Below are positions 23,845 through 33,995 of a stretch of DNA of 64,000 bases, in pieces. Source of the stretch: Daphnia pulex (taxonomy: Eukaryota > Arthropoda > Branchiopoda > Diplostraca > Daphniidae). Both the position numbers and the translations under genes were made by a program. A model generated the notes under the pieces. The model had not been told where the DNA came from. It did not search any database and was given only the letters and a program-made list of their open reading frames with translations. Location of the stretch: assembly GCF_021134715.1 (NCBI RefSeq), contig NC_060023.1, positions 1,178,001-1,242,000 of the forward strand, written 5' to 3'. Numbering within the stretch: the stretch's first letter is position 1; each line of letters begins with the position of its first letter.

Positions 23845-25272
23845 TTAAGCCCCGCGTCTTCTTCTTGCAGCACCTCCAGCTTCAGCAGCTTCGGCTGCCT
23901 CTGCTGCCTCTGCTGGTTCGGCGGCTTCCACTTCGGCCTGTTCCGCTGCCTCCGCTGGTTCGACTTCTTCGATGGGTTCCTGTTCTACGGGTTCGACTTC
24001 CTCCCCGGCCACAACGGCTGGAACGGCGGCAGGAGCGGCAACTGGAGCAGCAGCCGGAGCAACTGCGGCCAATTGAGCGGCTTTGGCTTGAGCGTGAGCG
24101 GCGAAATGAGCGGCTTTAGCCTGAGTCACTTCCAAGGTGTCCTTGGGTGGCTCAAATGGATTCACAGCGGCTACAACCGGAGCGACAGCAGCAACTGGAG
24201 TAGCAGCAACTGCTGGGGTAGCAACGACGGGAGCGGCGACAGCTGCGGTGGCGGCTTGACGCTTTCTCCTTGCGGCCTTTGCCTTGGCTTCAGCTTCTCC
24301 TGCGGGTTCGGCTTCAGCTGCTTCCGCTTCCACCGGCTCTGCTTCCACTGGCTCAGCTTCCACTGGTTCAGCTTCCACTGGCTCAGCTTCCACTGGCTCG
24401 GCCTCGACCGGCTCGACTTCTTCAACTGGTTCGACTTCAGTTACTTCCACTGGTTCGGCCTCAGGATCAACGGGAGTAGAGACAGCGGCTGGGACTGCAA
24501 CAGGAACTGCAGCAGCGGGAGCAACAGCAGCAGCAACTGGGGTAGCAGCAACTGGGGCAGCAGCAACTGGGGCAGTAACGGCGGGGGCAGCGGCTTGACG
24601 CTTTCTCCTTGCGGCTCCTGTTGCAGGTTCCACCTCGGCGACTTCGTTTTCAGCAACCTCCACTGGCTCGGCTTCAACTGGCTCAGCTTCGACTGGCTCG
24701 GCTTCGACTGGTTCAGCTTCGACTGGCTCGGCTTCCACTGGCTCGGCTTCTTCAACTGGTTCGACTTCAGCCACCTCCACTGGTTCAGCCTCAGGATCAA
24801 CGGGAGTAGAGACTACGGCAGGAGCAGCGGATGGGACAGCTGCAGCGACGACAGCGACTGGAGTCGCTGCTGGAGCAACAACTGGGACAGCTGGAACGGG
24901 AGTCACCTGGATGACGGCAGGAAGGACAACAGCGGGAACAACGGTTGGCGCAGCGGTGATGGCTAGCGAAGGTGTAGCGACAACAGCCTTGTCTTCAATT
25001 TTCGTAGAAGGAGCCACCACAGCCGGAGTTGCAATTTTGGCCGGCGCAGAAGCAACAATCACTTCAGATTTGACAGGAGTTGTTGTCTGACGCTTATTCA
25101 GGTTTCTATCAATCAAAACATTTAATTCAAATTAATTCCAGTTCAAACAATTTGTCTTATGTTTCAGCAGTGATTATTCAATCAAACTAACTCACCTGAT
25201 GGAGTGTGGCGCCGCCTGGATTGCTGTGAAGCAAACCAAGGCAGCAATGAGCAGAGAAAGATTAGACTTCAT
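23845..25272 (-). CDS. Furin-processed Ala/Glu/Pro-rich secreted proprotein 2
   Basis: Two exons (25196-25272 and 23845-25105), joined in phase 2, give 445 residues. The signal exon is essentially identical to that of proprotein 1 (MKSNLSLLIAALVCFTAIQA). The mature part begins near NLNKRQTTTP. A Val/Pro/Ala/Thr-rich stretch and acidic EPVEA repeats end in AARRKRQ. A second Ala/Pro/EPVEA module also ends in AARRKRQ. A third module holds NPFEPPKDTLEVTQAKAAHF and ends in AARRRRGA at the C-terminus. There are therefore three furin-type sites plus an N-terminal KR. Two of the downstream pieces would start with Gln, which can cyclise. Module order and sequence match proproteins 1 and 3. Role unknown; secretion is well supported. 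Confidence 0.86.
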
Positions 25273-25930
25273 GTCTGGAGTTGGTTGGAAATGGAACTGA
25301 TGCCGTTCAAACTCAAATCACCGCCTTTTTAAAGGTAAACTTACGACTGCTGGATGACTATGACATTCCCTTTGCCACCGTCTCGCCTTCAACCTTGGTA
25401 TAATTTTCTACCGACAAGGTAACCATGAACATGGCTGGTGCAATAATATGAATGTAGTTTGTAAGCCCCTAAAGGTCTATTATTTTTGTCCAACAATGAA
25501 TGCACAAAACTCGACCAGGAAATCCAGTAGACGGTTAAGGGCATCAGGCTCAATATTTAGTCTGACGCAATCTCAACAAAAATAAATATTTGCTGGTAGT
25601 TAGGGTTAAGTTAATTGGGAGATTAAACGTTATGACAGACTACCCGAACATTAATGCTAATAAACTTTTCGCTTGCGTTTCGAGTCGATGATCATGACCT
25701 GATCAATAATTTTTCTCGCTAACCTTAATGGGTTTTTCCCCCTTTACTTTTTCTTCTACATCATTAGATTGCGTGTAATGGTTTCCGCGTACAGGATAAT
25801 ATTGATAGAAATGATAGAATGGCTTTTTTAAAATTGTATTTTCAAGACTCATGCCAAGGCTTTTGAGAACTTTCTTTATTATTTTGGGGGACATTTTATC
25901 AGGGTTGAATTTTTTTGTTTAGCGCAATCA
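25273..25930 (-). repeat. Duplicated upstream flank, copy 2
   Basis: Shared with copy 3 (28152-28830): AGCCCCTAAAGGTCT, GGAAATCCA, GGTTAAGGGCATC, CTAACCTTNNTGNNTTTCCC, TTTCCGCGT, CCAAGGCTTTT and TTATCAGGG blocks, in the same order. Some blocks are also in copy 1. Short, frame-broken minus ORFs at 25703-25894 and 25879-26064 may be remnants of an unrecognised gene. Confidence 0.65.
25326..25333 (-). promoter_or_regulatory. TATA-type box of proprotein gene 2
   Basis: TTTAAAAA in the context CCTTTAAAAAGGCGG lies 54 bp upstream of the ATG. Confidence 0.65.
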
Positions 25931-26656
25931 AAATACCCGACCATACATTTTTGCCCTAATAAAATTAATAACTGCGTTGATGCTTGTACATTTGGCCATG
26001 AAGTTACGTTAGCCGAATGGGAAAGTATTATTGTAGAAATAAAAGTTTTGGGTTTAAGTGCCAATAAGTTCTGTCGAATTTATTCCCTTCATTCCAACTT
26101 GTTTAAAAAAATAAGCGCAGATGTATATCATGAATTGTTCTGTCTAATTTCGATCGATTTGCGGATGGGAATGGAATCGAGTGGCAAACGATTCAGATGT
26201 CGACGAATACCAGTAATATTAGACGAACATTTAGTATCTTGTTATGTAATTGGATATTGGTAATAATTATTAATGATCTAATGAAGACCCTCATAATAGT
26301 CCAACTTTTGATATTGAATAGAAAGTTAGTTTTACCGGACTAGAAAAGTATAAATGGACTAAATAAGTTGTAACCGAGAATCAATTTGACAGACAATTTA
26401 GGAAACACCAAAATTGAAAACAAGGGTACAAACGAATAAGTTTTTGAATGTTGTATTTCGCAACGCTAAACTGGGTTTGAATAGTGTCAAAACTAAATGT
26501 ACAATTAAAAAAGAATTAGAAATTCTGCATGAAGAAAACTGAAATATGCGTCAATGACTTTTTTACATCTGAAAGTGGCTATAATATTGCTGGACGACTA
26601 ACTGCATGCCATAGCCTGAAGAAATAATTCTTTTTTTTTTTTTTATCTCAAAGGAA
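25931..26656. other. Intergenic between proprotein genes 2 and 3
   Basis: No gene is supported. The last 170 bp or so are the duplicated 3' flank described for the upstream paralogue. Confidence 0.5.
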
Positions 26657-28151
26657 TTAAGCCCCGCGTCTTCTTCTTGCAGCACCTGCGGCTTCAGCTT
26701 CAGCTGCCTCTGCTGCCTCTGCCGGTTCGGCGGCTTCCACTTCGGCTGCCTCCGCTGCCTCTGCTGGTTCGACTTCTTCAATAGGTTCCTGTTCCACGGG
26801 TTCGACTTCCTCCCCGGCCACAACGGCTGGAGCAGCCGCAGGTGCGACAGGTGCGGCAACGGGAGTGACGGCCGGTAAAACTGCGGCCAATTGAGCGGCT
26901 TTGGCTTGAGCGTGAGCGGCGAAATGAGCGGCTTTAGCCTGAGTCACTTCCAGGGTGTCCTTGGGTGGCTCGAATGGATTCACAGCGGCTACAAGCGGAG
27001 CGACAGCAGCAACTGGAGTAGCAGCAACTGCTGGGGCATCAGCAACTACTGGGGTAGCAGCGACGGCAGGGGTGGCGACAGCAGCGGTGGTGGTGGCTTG
27101 ACGCTTTCTCCTTGCAGCTTGTGTCTTAGCTTCAGCTTCTGCTGCGGGTTCGGCTTCAGCGGCTTCAGCCAGTTCAGCGGCTTCGGCCTGTTCTGCTGCC
27201 TCGACTGGTTCGACTTCTTCAATGGGTTCCTGTTCTACGGGCTCGACTTCCTCCCCGGCCACAACGGCTGGAACGGCGACAGGAGCGGCAACTGGAGCAG
27301 CGGCTGGTGCAACTGCGGCCAATTGAGCGGCTTTGGCTTGAGCGTGAGCGGCAAAATGAGCGGCTTTAGCCTGAGTCACTTCCAGGGTGTCCTTGGGTGA
27401 CTCGAATGGATTCACAGCGGCAACAACCGGAGCGGCAGCAGCAACTGGAGTAGCGGCAGCTGGGGTAGCAGCGACGGCAGGGGTGGCGGCTTGACGCTTT
27501 CTCCTTGCGGCATTTGCCTTGGCTTCAGCTTCTCCTGCGGGTTCGGCTTCAGCTGCTTCCGCTTCAACCGGCTCTGCTTCCACTGGTTCAGCCTCAACCG
27601 GCTCGGCTTCTACCGGCTCGGCTTCTACCGGCTCGGCTTCTTCAACTGGTTCGACTTCAGCTACTTCCACTGGTTCGGCCTCAGGATCAACGGGAGTAGA
27701 GACTACGGCAGGAGCAGCGGATGGGGCAGCTGCAGCAACAACAGCGACTGGAGTCGCTGCTGGAGCAACAACCGGGGCAGCAACAGCAGGAGTCACAACT
27801 GCGACGGCTGGGGCTGCCACTGGAACGACAGCGGCGGGAGCAACAACTGGGGCTGCTGGAACGGGATTCACCTGGATGACGGCAGGAAGAACAACAGCGG
27901 GAACAACGGCCTTTTCCGCAGTTTTCGGAGCGGGGACTTCGACTTTGGCAGGTGCAGTTGGTTCAGATTTTACAGGAGTCGTTGCTTGACGCTTATTCAG
28001 AATTCTATTCAGAAATCAATTGGCATTAATTAAATTCTTAATTTACTTCTTTTAATGTTTTGAATGAAATTTACCTTAGAGAATGAGGCGCCGCCTGGAT
28101 TGCCGTGAAGCAAACCAAGGCAGCTAGGAGCAGAGAAAGATTAGACTTCAT
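26657..28151 (-). CDS. Furin-processed Ala/Glu/Pro-rich secreted proprotein 3
   Basis: Two exons (28075-28151 and 26657-28004), joined in phase 2, give 474 residues. Translation of exon 2 stays open from the acceptor: RILNKRQATTPVKSE leads into the Val/Pro/Ala-rich stretch. The protein has the shared signal peptide, EPVEA repeats and an AARRKRQ site. Next comes a module with NPFESPKDTLEVTQAKAAHF and acidic Glu/Ala repeats ending in AARRKRQ. A second copy of the same module (NPFEPPKDTLEVTQ...) ends in the terminal AARRRRGA. It therefore carries two copies of the FEPPKDTLEV module, against one in proproteins 1 and 2, a direct sign of module duplication. There are no cysteines outside the signal. 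Function unknown. Confidence 0.86.
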
Positions 28152-28830
28152 GTCAGGAGTTGGTTGGAAATGGAACTGATGCCGTTCAAACCCAATCCAC
28201 CGCCTTTTTAAAGGTAAAACTCCGACTGCGCTGGATGACTAGGCGTCCAGTGTCTCGCCATCGGCCGACCTTGCCAGTCCAGCGTCGAACATGAATGATG
28301 AAACTCCTGGAATGATTAAGAGGCCCTAAAGGTCTAAAACTTGGTGCTGGGTTAAGTATGAAACCGGAAATCCAAACTGGAGTTGGTTAAGGCCATCCGC
28401 TTCTCTATTTCCAGTCAAATTGACGTAGATTCGTAGAAAGGCGTTCCAACAAGCTCAGACTGTGCATCGCCTTTTCCCTTAAATTATGTACAGGTGGTCC
28501 TTGAATGGACTTTGGGTTTTTTTCCGTTATAGAAAGGTGATAAGTGTCCAAAAGTTTCGTTCGTACAGAATTTTCTTTATCGTGGAAAACTGATGGTTGA
28601 CCTGGACAAGTCTAAACTAACCTTGGTGTTTCCCTTTTGTGTTTCTCCTACGTCATCATCTCATTATTTTTTTTTTCTTCAGGTAATTTCCGCGTTTGCA
28701 GGTGGACATAAATCTCATGTTGAGTTGAACTCATTCTTCCAAATATCAAATAACTCTTTTGATTCCAAGGCTTTTATAATTTGAAAGGGAAATATTATCA
28801 GGGCCATACTTTCACGATATGGCCCGAGTA
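28152..28830 (-). repeat. Duplicated upstream flank, copy 3
   Basis: This is the counterpart of 25273-25930, with the same ordered blocks: CCCTAAAGGTCT near 28323, GGAAATCCA near 28365, CTAACCTTGGTG near 28617, TTTCCGCGTTTG near 28688 and CCAAGGCTTTTAT near 28766. Confidence 0.65.
28205..28212 (-). promoter_or_regulatory. TATA-type box of proprotein gene 3
   Basis: TTTAAAAA in the context CCTTTAAAAAGGCGG lies 54 bp upstream of the ATG, exactly as in the other two paralogues. Confidence 0.65.
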
Positions 28831-29490
28831 TTTCACGTTCGACCGAGGGTTTTTAATTAGCAAATTTAATTCTAGAGTAAATTATTCTTTCCCGAAATAT
28901 CGGCAATGTTGAATCGCAACGGGGAAAAATGCAATCGACGTTTTTAGCAATCCAACAGACGGGTTTTCTGGACCGCGTTCAACAAAAATCTATAGAATGG
29001 AAAGTTGTCCCGGTTTCACCGTAACAGGAACATTTTCTTGAATTTATTGTAGTCTATATACCCAATTCTCCGTAAAAAGAAGCAAGTCACCGTAATAAAG
29101 CAAAGCTCATTCGGCACATTTGTTTAGACATTTTAATTTAGTTTTAACACGCGCCATTAAACCTTGGTATCTGGCAATCGAAGGCTACGACGCAGTTGAT
29201 TAGGCTGTGGACTGTATGTGCGCACTTTTCGTTTTATCCATCCACATTTATGTGTTTATTTTGTTAATCAATTTATTTTCAACTTACTACTGTCGCATTC
29301 GTCACTAAGATAATCCTGATAATTGCTATATTCGACGCTACGTCTATACACTGGAGTTGTTTAGTTAACTCTGTTCAAGGTTCATCTTTTAGGCGGATTG
29401 GAATTGTGACATTACGAATACGCTCAAGTTGCGCAAATTAACAACTGTCAGTTTGTTATCTGTTTAATTATTAAAAATTGGTGTGGTAAA
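28831..29490. other. Intergenic
   Basis: Nothing supportable is seen. Confidence 0.5.
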
Positions 29491-29573
29491 ACCAGGTTGG
29501 CCGAGTGGTTAAGGCGCCAGACTTAAGATCTGGTCTCTGTATAGAGACGTGGGTTCGAACCCCACACCTGGTA
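29491..29573 (+). tRNA. tRNA-Leu (anticodon TAA), copy 2
   Basis: It is identical to copy 1 across the whole 83-nt gene, with the same anticodon, long variable arm and A discriminator. The immediate flanks are unrelated to those of copy 1. Confidence 0.97.
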
Positions 29574-30296
29574 TTTTAAGCATTAAAGCTAAAGTTATAT
29601 CTTTAGGTAACATGTCTTGCTTTGGAAGCAAAATATGTACAGTTGTTTATTTGATTTGAAGAGAAGTAAACTTCCGTTCATCGGACTTGCGTAATGTATG
29701 GTACTGCCGACTTCGGGGAATCGCAAGGCGTAATTTGAATATTTGATTAAAGTAGAATTCCAAGAGATGAAATACGATGAGCCTTAATCATTCGACCCGG
29801 TTTCATTCATTCCTGGAATCGTAGATGGGAAATGCGTCATTAAAAATTTCCAGAGATGACCAAATAATTCTGGAAATCTATCTCATTTAATTTAAAAGCA
29901 TCGAAAATAACAGGAACATTAAAAATGTCGAGTTTAGTTTCAAAGGCGCGGCATTCATCATCCACCGACTGACCGACAGATGCATAAAATTAGTACCCGA
30001 CCCGTGGCGTTTTGGGGGCTTATCTATTCCGAGTAACGTAATCGCAGTGTCACACACGACACACACTGTCATGGATATTGCCCAATCCGGCACGAAAGGA
30101 AATCAAAAGCTCCTCTATTTCAAATTATCCATAAGTCAACAGCACATCCCGCCCGCTGCTGCAAACCGCGATAGTAATCGATATTAAAGAAGCTAGGCAC
30201 TCCCGCTCTCCAGCTTCATTTGCATAGTCGACTGGCATCTCTCATCGAATCATCTTGGACATTTTTTGAGTCTCAACTTTAAGGAAAACATCGGAA
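29574..30296. other. Intergenic, upstream of the insulin-like gene
   Basis: No gene is supported. Presumably this holds the promoter of the downstream prohormone gene. No clear TATA box is seen. Confidence 0.45.
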
Positions 30297-30954
30297 ATGA
30301 TGGCGCATTTGACAGTTAGAAGGTAATTCATTGTTTAACTCAATTTTTAATTTATCCGATTTTAATCACAACTACGATTTTCAGATGTTGGATGGCTTGT
30401 ATTATTTTACTGGCATTGGCCACTTTCACGCTTGCCCGTCCACCTCAGGAAAATCAGCCAATGACAATCCGCTTCTGCGGACGTGATTTGATCAGAGCCA
30501 TAGACGAGGTCTGCGTCGCAATCAAAAGCCCAGCAGCTTTTATCGATCCGGTGGCCCTCAATCAGTCGTCGTCCTTGGCTGACTCTGAATCAGGTTTGTT
30601 GATTTTCTCCTGAAGCGAAAAGCGGCATTCAAATACTATTGATAACTTTTAATTTTTGTTTACAGCCGACACTCGGTTGAGAAAGTGGACGGAATTGGAA
30701 GACGAGAAAAGCGATTCGCTTCTGCGTCAGTGTTGCGTGATTGGCTGCACGGACAACGACTTGACTACTTTCTGCCAGATCGACAGGAATCAAATGTAAG
30801 TGTTTTTTGGGATAAAAGTAACTGTTGCAAATAGTTTACAATGAATTTACTTGATAGAATGGGAGCGGCGATGCATCTGAGGAGTCAAGAATGGGATATG
30901 GATTGGCTCTACGAATTTCTACCGCGACATGGAGACGTTCCGACTAACGCCTAA
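30297..30954 (+). CDS. Insulin/relaxin-like prohormone
   Basis: Four exons (30297-30322, 30385-30593, 30666-30795 and 30858-30954) give 153 residues. The signal peptide spans about residues 1-26 (hydrophobic core IILLALATFTLA). The B-chain motif is FCGRDLIRAIDEVC: Cys40 and Cys52 have the invariant C-x11-C spacing and a relaxin-like CGR start. The A-chain motif is QCCVIGCTDNDLTTFC (Cys101, 102, 106, 115), the canonical CC-x3-C-x8-C. The C-peptide between them holds an RLRK basic site. Six mature cysteines match the three insulin disulfides. A 38-residue Trp/Met/His-containing extension follows the last Cys, whereas typical A chains stop there. It is probably a secreted ligand for an insulin-type or relaxin-type receptor. 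The relaxin cassette RxxxRxxI/V is only partly met (RDLIRAID), so assignment to a subfamily is open. Confidence 0.9.
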
Positions 30955-31020
30955 TTTTTTTCCCCCATATTATTTCGTTAAATATTTCGCCTCTATGATA
31001 ATTGTAGACGTACTTCTTGT

Positions 31021-31026
31021 AATAAA
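31021..31026 (+). terminator. Polyadenylation signal AATAAA
   Basis: AATAAA lies 67 bp after the stop codon of the insulin-like gene. Confidence 0.6.
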
Positions 31027-31069
31027 AATCGATGTCTAAGTTTTTTTAGTGATTATTTTAATTTATTCA

Positions 31070-31153
31070 ACCAGGTTGGCCGAGTGGTTTAAGGCGCCAG
31101 ACTTAAGATCTGGTCTCCGAATGGAGGCGTGGGTTCGAACCCCACACATGGTA
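31070..31153 (+). tRNA. tRNA-Leu (anticodon TAA), divergent copy 3
   Basis: It has the same anticodon loop and T arm as the other copies. An extra T lies in the D loop and the acceptor stem has a G-A mismatch (ACCAGGT against ACATGGT). The variable arm has changed at both sides (TCTCC/GGAGG instead of TCTCT/AGAGA) but still pairs. It may be a functional variant or an early pseudogene. Confidence 0.8.
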
Positions 31154-31990
31154 TGAAGTGAAAAATATTAATTCCAAGCAAAATGAATTCAATTTTTGAT
31201 TTACTGAACGAATCTCCCGCCAGACTCCACTCTGTTACATCGCCGAACAATATCGTCTGCTAGAGTGCTAGACATTGGAACTTGGAAGGGCGCCAAGAGG
31301 ATGGTCGATAGGTTTTACTTGCCCTCGTTTGACAAAAAATAGATAAATATGAAATATATTGTTTAGTTATTCTCAACTGTGAAGTAGTTATTGCAGAGTT
31401 TCTTGTGCAGCAATGGATTTTATTGTAGAGCAAGTTTTCTCTCAAATGGGGATGTAGCAGATTTATGGAAATGGAACTGTGGATTGGTGTGTAATAACAC
31501 GTGGCGTTTAAACATCGGTAAAGGGGAAAAATTGATCTCTGAGGTAATAACCAAATCATGCCTTTAAGCCCTAATTAAATGAAGAAGATAAAATAAGGTC
31601 AAATTGTGTGATGGTGGGGTCCAGGGGTCCTGCATGTAACCTGCATGTAACACATCTCAAGCTTCTCGTTCTCTGAAGTGTGTGGCACACTGGTGGTTGC
31701 ATTGGAAGGTAATGAACTAATTTTGAATATTATACTCGTTTCTTCTAGATTTCATATTATGTACACCATTTTGATTTCTGAATCACAGCCTGCATAGGAG
31801 CAATACCTAATCACACTTGCAGTACATCTCACACATCAATCGTTACCAGCCTCCTCAAAACAAAGGATTCACTGTTGAAATCTGGTAAGAAAAACCCAGT
31901 CTTTAAGGTCTTTAAGGAAAGTAATTTTGTTTGGCAACCTTCCAGTCTAGATGATAAAGTGTTCCTTGAATCCTGTCAAAAGTAATTAGA
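31070..31990 (+). repeat. Segmental duplication, copy 1 (tRNA plus downstream)
   Basis: It aligns in order with 39971-40935. Shared blocks are GTGCAGCAATGGATTTTAT, TCTCAAATGGG, CAGATTTATG, TTACC(A/T)GCCTCCTCAAAA, a TGGTAAG donor-like site and GATAAAGTG(T/C)TCCTTGAAT. No coding frame is conserved. Confidence 0.7.
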
Positions 31991-32400
31991 AGACAGCTTA
32001 ATTAATCCTGTTGATGCTTAGTTTGCCGAAATTCGTGGCATTTGCAACATTTTTCGTTAAGGGTGAAAAGTTAACCTATGGCCGCTGTCACATTCTAGGA
32101 AAATGACCCAAATCGAAACATGCTGTCGGCAAAAGTTCAGTTTCCCGACAATTTTATCACAAAATGTACTGAGAGAGGGCATTAATAATTCTAAGTAATC
32201 CCTGGTGTAGATTTTCAATCTTGGATTATTCTTGCCACTGACATCAACCACGAATGTACAAACTTTTAGGGAGGAAAATTTTATCTTTACTCTCGTCAGA
32301 ATTGCCCCATCATCTATAATGAGTAATGCTTATAAATTTAAAATCCTAACCTTTTCAGTGATAGCTGTGTGGGCGGAGACGTATTCGATGCCTTTTTAGG
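31991..32400. other. Intergenic upstream of the protease homologues
   Basis: Nothing supportable is seen. Confidence 0.4.
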
Positions 32401-32528
32401 ATGTCGCATCCCAACCATCCAACAGGTGAAATAGCGCTCATTGTTGTTTAGACAGCTGTGAAAAATGTCGCATCCCAACCACCCAACAGGTGAAATAGCG
32501 CTCATTGTTGTTTAGATAGCTGTGAAAT
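32401..32528 (+). repeat. 64-bp tandem duplication
   Basis: Two adjacent 64-bp copies (32401-32464 and 32465-32528) differ at only a few positions. Each contains CAACAGGTGAAATAGCGCTC and GTTGTTTAGA. They end about 85 bp before the TATA box of the next gene, so they could act as a promoter-proximal element. Confidence 0.9.
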
Positions 32529-32613
32529 TTTTTTAACAAGTACGATTGAACAGATTCTATCGATCTATACATGTTCGCCCACACACTACGTCATTGCAGA
32601 TGATTGAAATGGG

Positions 32614-32621
32614 TATAAATA
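32614..32621 (+). promoter_or_regulatory. TATA box for protease homologue 1
   Basis: TATAAATA lies 55 bp upstream of the ATG at 32669. Confidence 0.7.
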
Positions 32622-32668
32622 GCGTTGTCTAATGTTACCTGAATTATCGACGAGACCTCCATATCATC

Positions 32669-33995
32669 ATGCGCCAAATTCTTCTCCTCACGGTAAATGA
32701 AATTTCTCATTTCAAGTTTATTTTGTTGTTGTTGTATTCTTGTGTTTGCAAAATTTCCTAGTTGGTTTTGTGTGGTCTGTTCCTGGGTGGAATATGTGGC
32801 AAAGACGAGGAAGCTGGCGATGAACAAGTCGACCAAATTGTCAGCCAATGGGTCGTCCCCAACAATCGCGTTTACCCGTTCATGGTAATATTATTCTTCA
32901 ATAAGACAAGTTCACTATTTTCATCTGAAACTGAAGTAATGTTTTGAACACATCCTAATTGATCCATGCAAATCTCGTTACAGGTATATTTTACAAAGTT
33001 CAATCGCATGCTTCGCAAACACGTGTTCTCCTGCGCTGGAACTTTGATAACGTCGCAAAAAGTCTTGACATCAGCTTCTTGCTTTGAAGGGTATCAATTT
33101 TCTCTCTTTTAACTCCTTTATGTCACCAAGCCACTTATTAATGATTTAAATGCCACATCTCATGGTATTTCTCTAATTTCCCTATACAGGATTCAATCTG
33201 GTGTTGGATTTGCACCGACACAGTATACACCAATTGCATGGCTTGCCTCGGCAGAGGTGGGAGGGCCCTCTGCAATTTCTCGCTCTGTCATCACTGTCTA
33301 CAAACACCCCCAATACGATCCAGCATCCAACGGTGTACGAATTTCTATCATTAAAAAAATTATTATTATGGTTTGTCGTATCATTTTTGCATTAGTTAAT
33401 TTTTCCAAGTTTGGCGTTTTCTTTTCAACAGAATCACGACAATATTGCCGTAGTTTTACTGCAAACGGAAGTCCTCCCCACATCTGCCACACCGGCTAAG
33501 TTGGGATACACTTTGCAACCGAAGGTGGGTGTGCCCAACCAACTACTAGCAGTCGGCTGGGGTTATGCAGGTAATTAATCAACTGAAATTATGCCTTGTC
33601 GTGTTGTAATATAATAGTCAAACATTTTTTTTTTTCGAATACTTTAGGAGGAATGGTTTCGACAAAACTTCTTCATAGTTACATGAACTTGATTCCAGAT
33701 TATGATTGCCAAAAGGTTTTCGGTACCGTCGACAATATCAATACTATCTGTCTAGCGTACCCAGACGCTGGTGCCTGTACCGTAAGATCTACTATTGTCT
33801 GATCATTTTCATCTACTCATTGGGAATCTTTTGTGCTTGACCATTCAGTATGACTTGGGGAGTCCGATCCTATCTAATGACCAAAAGCAAGTAATTGGTG
33901 TCATCGGCAAAAACATGCGCTGCGGGGGAGGTGAACCGATTGTCGCCGTTGACATCCGTCGCTACCGTAATTGGTCCCCGATGCCTTATCAGTAG
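32669..33995 (+). CDS. Serine protease homologue 1 (inactive S1 fold)
   Basis: Seven exons (32669-32692, 32762-32884, 32984-33090, 33190-33334, 33432-33570, 33648-33781 and 33849-33995) give 272 residues in frame. The signal peptide is MRQILLLTLVLCGLFLGGIC. The chymotrypsin fold is recognisable from CAGTLITSQKVLTSASCF, HDNIAVVLL, VGWGYAGG and CGGGEPIVAVDI. The catalytic His is replaced (LTSASC where LTAAHC is expected). The catalytic Ser is also replaced (YDLGSPI where GDSGGPL is expected). The Asp position is kept as HDN. The IVGG activation sequence is lost (WVVPNN). The protein is therefore secreted and non-proteolytic. Serine protease homologues of this kind act in immunity or binding in other arthropods, but the role here is inference. 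It is paralogous to the next gene, with identical intron phases. Confidence 0.88.

Noticed and set aside
24073..24966. 297-codon antisense ORF over proprotein gene 2, and similar ones at 26891-28033
   Set aside because: Same artefact of repetitive Ala/Glu/Pro coding. No signal peptide or splice context.
25703..26064. Chemosensory-protein (OS-D) fragment suggested by a C-x6-C spacing
   Set aside because: The remaining cysteine spacing and conserved residues of that family do not fit and the frame is broken.
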